This document shows positions 58,805 to 64,000 of a stretch of 64,000 nt of DNA, piece by piece (within the stretch, counting starts at the first letter, position 1; the number at the start of each line of letters is the position of its first letter). The notes under the pieces were generated by a model. That model did no database searches and was not told the origin of the DNA. It saw only the letters and a program-made list of their open reading frames with translations. Position numbers and translations under genes: made by a program. The stretch is from Halomarina rubra (lineage in GTDB: Archaea; Halobacteriota; Halobacteria; Halobacteriales; Haloarculaceae): assembly GCF_023699475.1 (NCBI RefSeq), contig NZ_JALXFV010000003.1, forward strand, positions 30,972 to 94,971, read 5' to 3'.

Positions 58805-59509
58805 TCAGTCGGTCTCGGGACGCCGCCCTGCGAGCGCCCAGTACGCCTTCGCGGCCGGGGCCGAGGGCGCGGCGACGACCACCGGCTTGCCGAGGTCCTG
58901 GCTCCGCGGGACGGCGTCGTCGCGCGGGACGGCCGCCGCGATGGGGGCGTCGAGGCGTCGGCGCACGTCGTCCAGTTGGTCGCGGTCGGTCACCTTCACC
59001 ACCACACAGCCCTCGACGCGAGCGTCGACGCGTTCGGCGACCTCCGCCGTCGTCGCGGCGGCCTCGACCGACGCCTCGTCGGGCGTCGTCGCGAGCAACA
59101 CGCGGTCGGCCAACTGCATCGGGACGACCGTGTCGTGGCTCAACCCCGGTCCGCCGTCGACGACGACGACGTCGTAGCGCTCGCGGAGCGTCCCGACGAC
59201 GGGGCGCAAGCGAGCGATGTCGACGCCGGCGAACGCCGCCGCGCCGGGCGTTCCGGGCAGGACGTCGAACCCGACGTGCTCGACGAGTGCCTCGTCGACC
59301 TCGGTCTCCCCCGCGAGCACGTCGTGCAACGAGGGACTCGAAGAACAGTCGAGGTGCGAGGTGAGCGCCGGCGTCGCGAGGTCGGCGTCGACGACGACCG
59401 TCTCGCGGTTGCTCGCGCCGAACATCGCCCCGAGGTTCGCCGCCGTCGTCGACTTCCCCACACCCCCCTTCGCGCTCGTGACGGTGTAGACGCGCCCGTC
59501 GCCCCCCAT
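58805..59509 (-). CDS. ParA/MinD-family ATPase linked to chemotaxis genes
   Basis: A 234-residue P-loop ATPase starting [20 protein letters not shown]. The deviant Walker A KGGVGKST (14-21) has the signature Lys. The switch/Walker B region is [16 protein letters not shown] and later [11 protein letters not shown]. It lacks the C-terminal amphipathic helix I would expect for a classic MinD; the end [16 protein letters not shown] is short. It is encoded six bases after cheD. ParA-type ATPases place chemosensory arrays or archaella at the cell pole, which could be its job here. That is inference from context. Confidence 0.85.
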   Translation of the reverse strand: MGGDGRVYTVTSAKGGVGKSTTAANLGAMFGASNRETVVVDADLATPALTSHLDCSSSPSLHDVLAGETEVDEALVEHVGFDVLPGTPGAAAFAGVDIARLRPVVGTLRERYDVVVVDGGPGLSHDTVVPMQLADRVLLATTPDEASVEAAATTAEVAERVDARVEGCVVVKVTDRDQLDDVRRRLDAPIAAAVPRDDAVPRSQDLGKPVVVAAPSAPAAKAYWALAGRRPETD

Positions 59510-59515
59510 GGCCCT

Positions 59516-60025
59516 TTACAGCGCCTCCGTCTCGCCGTCGGCGGTCGACACCGTGACCCGGCCCGTCGCCACGTCGAGTTCGACCGTCCGACCGACGTCG
59601 CCGCCGACCGCTTCGGCGACGACCGGCACCTCCAACGAGTCGAGTTGGTCGCGGGCGGCCTCGACGTTCCGTGCGCCGGCCCCCGCCGCGAGGTTCTGCA
59701 ACTCGAAGATGGTCGCACCACCGACGATGGTCGCCTCCACGTCGCCGAAGCCGGCACCCGTGCCGACCATCTCACGCAGCAGCGACTCGACGGCCGCGTC
59801 GACGTACTTGCCGGGCGCACCGCCGCTTGCGGGCTGTCTCGGGAGCATCGCGTGGGTCACCCCACCCACACCCGCCGCCTCGTCGTAGAGGACGACCGAG
59901 ACGCACGCACCGAGACCGTAGGCGACGAGCGTCTGCTCGCCCGTCCCGACGACGTAGTTCGAGACGCCGACGAGCAGCCGTTCGGGACCCGCGGTGTCGT
60001 CGGAGCCCGACGCGAACGTCTTCAC
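59516..60025 (-). CDS. cheD: CheD chemoreceptor glutamine deamidase
   Basis: A 169-residue protein starting at GTG 60025 inside the preceding stop (GTGA). The GLGACVSVVLYD segment gives catalytic Cys 41, and GGVTHAMLPR gives His 58. Later IVGGATIFE holds the conserved Gly/Thr. CheD deamidates glutamines of methyl-accepting receptors and is itself controlled by CheC. The order CheC-CheD matches that partnership. It also carries a Gly/Ala-rich insertion (LAAGAGARNVEAARDQLDSL) like other archaeal CheD proteins. Confidence 0.9.
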   Translation of the reverse strand: MKTFASGSDDTAGPERLLVGVSNYVVGTGEQTLVAYGLGACVSVVLYDEAAGVGGVTHAMLPRQPASGGAPGKYVDAAVESLLREMVGTGAGFGDVEATIVGGATIFELQNLAAGAGARNVEAARDQLDSLEVPVVAEAVGGDVGRTVELDVATGRVTVSTADGETEAL

Positions 60026-61296
60026 AGGTCCACCCCCTCGATGTCGCCGATCTCCTGGAGGTCGTCGGAGTTCGGCCCGCCCTGCGCGGCGGTGAACTCC
60101 GCTTGCACCTGGACGGACTCGACGTTCGTCACGTCGAGGCGTTCGAGCGCGGCTTCGAGGTCCGTCTCGTTCGGGATGGCGTAGATGTCGAGGTCGAACT
60201 CCGTGTCGACCGCCTTCAGTCGCGTGTCGAAGACGAACGCGAACTCCTGGCCCTCCGAGAGCCCGACGATGAGCGGGTCGACCACTGCGGGACCCATGTC
60301 GTGGGCGAACGTCGGCGTCGTGTGGTCGATGGTGGTGTCGAGTAGGTTCGCCCACCCGTCGAGCAGCCCCGACGCCATGATGTTCGACAGCTCCTGGACC
60401 GCGTCCTGTCCCATCGCGCTGAGGCCCTCGCCGTCGGTCGACTCGCCGACGGTCGCCTCGACCAGTTGGTTGGCCGAGCGCTCGCTGAACAGGAACAGCA
60501 GGTAGCCCGACGGCAGGCCGTCGAAGCTGAACGCGACGCTGACCTGCGGTTCGGCGGGCACGTCCTCCGGGATGGCGTCGAGCGAGACGAAGTTGATGCG
60601 CCGGATGTCGACGTCCATGTCGATGCCCGTCATCTTCGTCAGGTTCTCGGCGACGGTCTCCGCGCCGCGGTGGGCCATCCGGTCGAAGCCGACTAGCTTC
60701 TCGTACTCCAGGGAGTAGCCCGCCGTCCGGCGCTCGAACAGCGCCTCGATGGAGTCGCGCTCGGGCATGAAGTAGTGTTTAAACGCGAACTCGGTGCCGA
60801 CGGCCTCTATCTGACTGCGGAAGACGAGCGCCAGTTCGTCCGCGGGCGCGACGTCGTCGGCGTCGAGGAACGCGTCGGGACTGGTGCCGTCGACGTACTC
60901 CGGCGTCGAGACGTCGATCTCGGTCTGGAGCACGTCCGCCCAGCCGTCGACGAAGCCGCTGTTCATGATCTGGCTGACCTCGGCGACCGCGCTCTGGGTC
61001 AGGTTCTCCTCGTCCATGTCCGCGGTGAGCGTCGCGGCGACCTCGCGGGCGCTGTCCTCGTCGAACAGCAACAGCGAGGTGCCCTCGACGCCCTCCGACA
61101 GTTCGACGCGGATACCGACCTTCCGCACGTCGTCGTCGAGTTCTGCGCGGATGGCGGGTCCGGTCGTGAAGTCCAGGCGCGTCACGCCGACGCGCGTCTG
61201 GATGTCCGTCATCGGCGTCAGCCGACCGGCGGCGAGTTCGGCACCCTCACGAGCCATCTCGTAGAAGGTGCCGAGCGCCTCCACGTCCAGCATCAT
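60022..61296 (-). CDS. cheC: CheC-family phosphatase with two CheC domains
   Basis: The protein has 424 residues. Two CheC-like halves are found at about 1-180 and 205-385. The second has the full active-site series E302-x-x-N305 (ELSNIMASG) with Pro 328 exactly 23 residues on. The first has E106-x-x-Q109 (EVSQIMNSG) with Pro 132: the Asn is replaced by Gln. So only the C-terminal domain looks catalytically complete. CheC removes phosphate from CheY-P and regulates CheD. The ATG overlaps the upstream stop (ATGA) and the end overlaps cheD. Confidence 0.87.
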   Translation of the reverse strand: MMLDVEALGTFYEMAREGAELAAGRLTPMTDIQTRVGVTRLDFTTGPAIRAELDDDVRKVGIRVELSEGVEGTSLLLFDEDSAREVAATLTADMDEENLTQSAVAEVSQIMNSGFVDGWADVLQTEIDVSTPEYVDGTSPDAFLDADDVAPADELALVFRSQIEAVGTEFAFKHYFMPERDSIEALFERRTAGYSLEYEKLVGFDRMAHRGAETVAENLTKMTGIDMDVDIRRINFVSLDAIPEDVPAEPQVSVAFSFDGLPSGYLLFLFSERSANQLVEATVGESTDGEGLSAMGQDAVQELSNIMASGLLDGWANLLDTTIDHTTPTFAHDMGPAVVDPLIVGLSEGQEFAFVFDTRLKAVDTEFDLDIYAIPNETDLEAALERLDVTNVESVQVQAEFTAAQGGPNSDDLQEIGDIEGVDL

Positions 61297-61937
61297 GGCC
61301 GGACTCTCCGGACGTCGATACGGTCGAGGATCTTGAGCATCACCGCGTTGCGCGGGAACAACAGCACGTTGAGGCTGATGTCGTACGCCGGCAGTCGAAC
61401 CGCCGAGGAGACGTACAGCCCCAGGTCCTCACCCTCGTCGAGGACGGTGTTGACCAGCGCCTGTTCGGTCGCCTGGACGGGCGACGGTGCGCCGACGTCG
61501 ATCTCCTGTTCGAACGTGTCGGCCCACGCGTCGACGAACCCGGCGGCCACCATCGCGCCGAGTTCGGTGATGGCGCTGCGGGCCATCTTGTGACTCGGCG
61601 TCTCGCCCGGTGCGAGCCCCTCCTGTAGCATCATCCGGGCGGCGTTGTTCGCGCTCGCCATCGGGAACCAGACGACGGCGAACCCGAACGGCGCGCCGGG
61701 CAGTTTCATCTTCACGCCGACGCGTTCGGTGTCCTCGAACGTCACGTCGAGCAGGTCCCGCCGGGCGAAGCCGTGTGCGACCTGTTCGGAGACGACGTTC
61801 GCGTCGTGTTTCAGCCCCTGGAGGCGCTGTTCGATACCGCCGATGCCGATGTCGCCGAGCCGGTTGAGCACCGCCAGCGACTTCATGTCGATCTGGTGGC
61901 GCTGGCTCGGTCGGTTGGGATTGCTCGTCTTGCTCAT
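61293..61937 (-). CDS. cheC: CheC-family protein, probably non-catalytic
   Basis: A 214-residue protein with one CheC domain after a helical start (LAVLNRLGDIGIGGIEQRLQ). The site corresponding to the catalytic Asn is Ala 128 (ITELGAMVAAG; Glu 125 kept), with Pro 151 conserved at the same spacing. The loss of Asn suggests a structural or CheD/CheA-binding role. It lies between cheA and the double CheC gene, with ATGA overlaps on both sides (61293-61296 and 61934-61937), so all are coupled. Confidence 0.83.
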   Translation of the reverse strand: MSKTSNPNRPSQRHQIDMKSLAVLNRLGDIGIGGIEQRLQGLKHDANVVSEQVAHGFARRDLLDVTFEDTERVGVKMKLPGAPFGFAVVWFPMASANNAARMMLQEGLAPGETPSHKMARSAITELGAMVAAGFVDAWADTFEQEIDVGAPSPVQATEQALVNTVLDEGEDLGLYVSSAVRLPAYDISLNVLLFPRNAVMLKILDRIDVRRVRP

Positions 61938-64000
61938 ATCGTTGCCACGTCGATGATGTTCACTAGCTCACCGTCACCCAGCAGCGTCGCGCCGCTGACG
62001 CCCGGCACCTCGCCGAGCGGCCCCTCGAACGGACGGATGACGACCTCGCGGGTCTCGACGACCCGGTCACAGTGTAACGCCGCCCGTCGCGTCTCGGGTC
62101 GGAGGCGAACCGCCACGCCCTGCTCCTCGTGGGAGCCGGGGGTGGAGAGCGCCTCCTCGATGCGGACGAGCGGGTACTCGTCCGACCCGTCGAGGGCGAC
62201 GTGCTGTTCGCCGTCGGTGGTGTCGCGCAGCGACGCCGGTTCGACCTCCTCGATGGCGGTCAGCGGGATGCCGTAGCGCTCCTCGCCCGACTGGACGAAC
62301 ATGACCTCCGCGACGGCCACGGTGATGGGCAGTCGCAGGCGGACGGTCGTCCCCTCGCCGGGCGTACTCTCGACCTCGACGCTGCCACCGAGGTCGGAGG
62401 TGACGCGGTCGACGACGTCCATGCCGACGCCGCGACCGCTGACGTCGGTCACCTCCTCGGCCGTCGAGAAGCCCGCCTCGAACACGTACGGGAACAGTTC
62501 GTCTGCGGGGAGTTCGGCGGCCTCCTCGGCGCTCAGCAGGTCGTTGTCGACGACACGCTGTCGCACGGCGTCGACGTCGATGCCACGGCCGTCGTCCTCG
62601 ATCTCGATGACGACACCGTCGCGGGCGCGTTCGGCACGCACCTCGACGGTCCCCTCCGGGTCCTTCCCGGTGGCCTCGCGGGCCTCGGGGGACTCGATAC
62701 CGTGGTCGACGGCGTTGCGGACGACGTGGACCAACGGCGAGCCGAGTCGGTCGATGACCGACCGGTCGAGACCGACCTCGCGACCGCTCACGTCGAGCGC
62801 GACGCGTTTGTCCTGCGCTCGGGCGGTGTCACGCACGAGGCGCTGGAGGTCGCGGGTCGCCGTCTCGAACGGCATCAGTCGCAGGTCCATGACGGTCCGA
62901 CGGAGGTTCGCCGTGACCGACTGGAGTCGCGACAGCGCGTCGACGGTGTCCTCGTCGCGCGAGACGCCGAGCGACCCTTCGAGTCGGTAGCGGGTCGTGG
63001 TCAGCTCCTCGACCATCGACAGCAGCGCCTCCGCGTTCTCCACGTCGACCGTGATGGACTGGACGCGGTCGCGGTCGACGCGCCCGCGCTCGTCGGCCGG
63101 GTCCGCGAACGCGTCGGCGACCGAACTGTCGGCGAGGGAGGTGACCGTCCGGGTGACGGCCGCCTCGTCGTCGCCGAACAGCTGTCCGAACCGACTCTCG
63201 AACGCCTCGGTCGCCGTGTCGCGGGCGAACTCGACGTCCGACTCGCGCTCCTCGAACGAGGCGTCGAGCAGTTCGTCGACGTCCGCGTCGAGTTCCGGTT
63301 CCTCGTCCGCCTCGTCGCTCGCCGCGAGGTCGTCGAACCCGTCGTCCGACAGCAGGTCCTCGACGTCCGCGTCGAGTTCCGGTTCCGCCTCGTCGGCGGG
63401 CGTCGCGGCCGACAGGTCGTCGGCCGGCACTGCCGGCACGTCGACCGGACCGCTCGCCGCCTCGACCGCGGACGTGAGGTCCGCAGGCAGTTCCGGTGGC
63501 GTCGGACCGACCGCCGGGACGTCCGGAGCCGGCCCCTCCGCGGCGGTCACCGCCGCGGTGAGGCCCTCGGGGTGAGCCGGCGGTTCCGGCGTCGTCGGTC
63601 CGTCCGTGGCCTCGGTCTCCTCGGAGGTGTCGGCCTCCTCGGAGGGTTCGGTCGCGTCGGCGACTTCGACGGCCGCCGCCTCGATGGCCGCCTCCGTCCC
63701 CATCCCCGCGTCGAGCGCGTCGAGTGCGGTCTCGACCGCGTCGCGGGTCATCCCGGGACGGTAGACCGAGCGCTCGCCGGCGTGGCGCTGGAGGTCGCCC
63801 CAGTCCAACGCCGCGTAGTCGACCGCTGGCGTCTCCTGGGCGGCCGTCTCCTCGGACGCGTCGTCCGTGGCCGGCGGTTCGTCGGCCGGTACGGCCGGCA
63901 CGTCGACCGGACCGCTCGCCGCCTCGACCGCGGACGTGAGGTCCGCAGGCAGTTCGGGCGGCGTCGGACCGACCGCCGGGACGTCCGGGGCCGGCCCCCC
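61934..64000 (-). CDS. cheA: Chemotaxis histidine kinase CheA, C-terminal part (cut by window edge)
   Basis: About 688 residues are visible. The frame is open to the edge, so the N-terminal phosphotransfer (P1) domain is missing. The visible part starts with a long Asp/Glu/Pro/Ala-rich linker with two copies of a repeat. Then come the P3 dimerisation helices (DTVDALSRLQSVTANLRRTV) and the kinase domain, with N box HVVRNAVDHGIE, G1 DDGRGIDVDAV, F box FEAGFST and G2 GRGVGMDVVDRV. A CheW-like P5 domain (AVAEVMFVQSGEERYGIPLT) ends at NIIDVATI. The kinase passes phosphate to CheY to steer archaellum rotation. It heads the cheA-cheC-cheC-cheD-ParA unit. Confidence 0.93.
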   Translation of the reverse strand, partial: GGPAPDVPAVGPTPPELPADLTSAVEAASGPVDVPAVPADEPPATDDASEETAAQETPAVDYAALDWGDLQRHAGERSVYRPGMTRDAVETALDALDAGMGTEAAIEAAAVEVADATEPSEEADTSEETEATDGPTTPEPPAHPEGLTAAVTAAEGPAPDVPAVGPTPPELPADLTSAVEAASGPVDVPAVPADDLSAATPADEAEPELDADVEDLLSDDGFDDLAASDEADEEPELDADVDELLDASFEERESDVEFARDTATEAFESRFGQLFGDDEAAVTRTVTSLADSSVADAFADPADERGRVDRDRVQSITVDVENAEALLSMVEELTTTRYRLEGSLGVSRDEDTVDALSRLQSVTANLRRTVMDLRLMPFETATRDLQRLVRDTARAQDKRVALDVSGREVGLDRSVIDRLGSPLVHVVRNAVDHGIESPEAREATGKDPEGTVEVRAERARDGVVIEIEDDGRGIDVDAVRQRVVDNDLLSAEEAAELPADELFPYVFEAGFSTAEEVTDVSGRGVGMDVVDRVTSDLGGSVEVESTPGEGTTVRLRLPITVAVAEVMFVQSGEERYGIPLTAIEEVEPASLRDTTDGEQHVALDGSDEYPLVRIEEALSTPGSHEEQGVAVRLRPETRRAALHCDRVVETREVVIRPFEGPLGEVPGVSGATLLGDGELVNIIDVATI
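63432..63538 (-). repeat. 107-bp repeat in the CheA linker, copy 2
   Basis: Nearly identical to 63894-64000, offset 462 bases (154 codons). It encodes GPAPDVPAVGPTPPELPADL followed by TSAVEAASGPVDVPAVPAD. The repeats lie in the flexible linker before the P3 helices. They may be made by slippage or recombination between copies. Confidence 0.75.
63894..64000 (-). repeat. 107-bp repeat in the CheA linker, copy 1 (reaches window edge)
   Basis: Partner of 63432-63538. It may continue past the edge, so the true number of copies is unknown. Between the copies lies a unique part (DYAALDWGDLQRHAGERSVY) that may be a small response-regulator-binding module. Confidence 0.75.

Overview
The window is chromosomal DNA from a halophilic archaeon (class Halobacteria). 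It is very GC-rich, and its proteins are loaded with Asp and Glu. Starts are ATG or GTG, often with no room for a leader behind an archaeal TATA box. Gene families found almost only in haloarchaea recur: Bat-type HTH_10 regulators, HalOD1, a GshA-type glutamate-cysteine ligase, 'GETTDG'-type lipoproteins and a haloarchaeal pilus operon. I cannot name a genus. I saw no rRNA, tRNA, CRISPR array or intact insertion sequence. The region looks like ordinary, densely packed core chromosome with a few accessory patches.

Layout. 0-6 kb: edge of a membrane protein gene, a metallophosphoesterase, a small lipoprotein, a Ca-binding-repeat membrane protein with a cytoplasmic HTH, a DedA protein and an ABC-2 exporter. 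6-15 kb: BCCT osmolyte transporter, PspA-like protein, iron-type alcohol dehydrogenase, phosphoenolpyruvate carboxylase and a GapN-like aldehyde dehydrogenase (central carbon metabolism). 16-23 kb: a seven-gene overlapping operon for a type IV pilus-like machine (ATPase, TadC/PilC membrane protein, five pilin-like or single-span proteins). 23-25 kb: small lipoprotein and small membrane and zinc proteins. 25-31.7 kb: RND (MMPL) transporter with a TrmB regulator, then a zinc-ribbon membrane protein/TetR/MATE operon. 32-36.5 kb: ABC exporter with two duplicated permeases, a second TetR and GshA. 36.5-39.8 kb: small membrane protein with an HTH, a double ferritin-like lipoprotein, GtrA and a winged-helix protein. 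40-45 kb: double-domain KaiC, Bat-type GAF/HTH regulator, F420-type oxidoreductase. 45.6-51 kb: DUF4397 lipoprotein, two facing paralogous beta-propellers, a CARF-like HTH regulator, a noncoding stretch dense in hairpins and a HalOD1 protein. 51-58.7 kb: PhoD-like phosphatase, M24 peptidase, beta-helix secreted protein, Mn catalase, EF-1alpha. 58.8-64 kb: chemotaxis cluster cheA-cheC-cheC-cheD plus a ParA/MinD-type ATPase, running off the right edge.

Genes that work together. The zinc-ribbon/TetR/MATE operon and the divergent ABC operon carry near-identical palindromes in their control regions, which suggests that one TetR controls two export systems. The pilus ATPase, membrane platform and pilin-like proteins are translationally coupled by four-base overlaps. 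KaiC and the Bat-type regulator are adjacent and co-oriented, suggesting a signalling pair. CheA, the CheC proteins, CheD and the ParA-like ATPase form one tightly spaced unit for adaptation and perhaps placement of the chemosensory array. The strongest candidates for something undescribed are the run of perfect short hairpins at 50529-50818 beside the CARF-like regulator, the twin TetR operators, and the membrane-spanning Ca-repeat/HTH protein.
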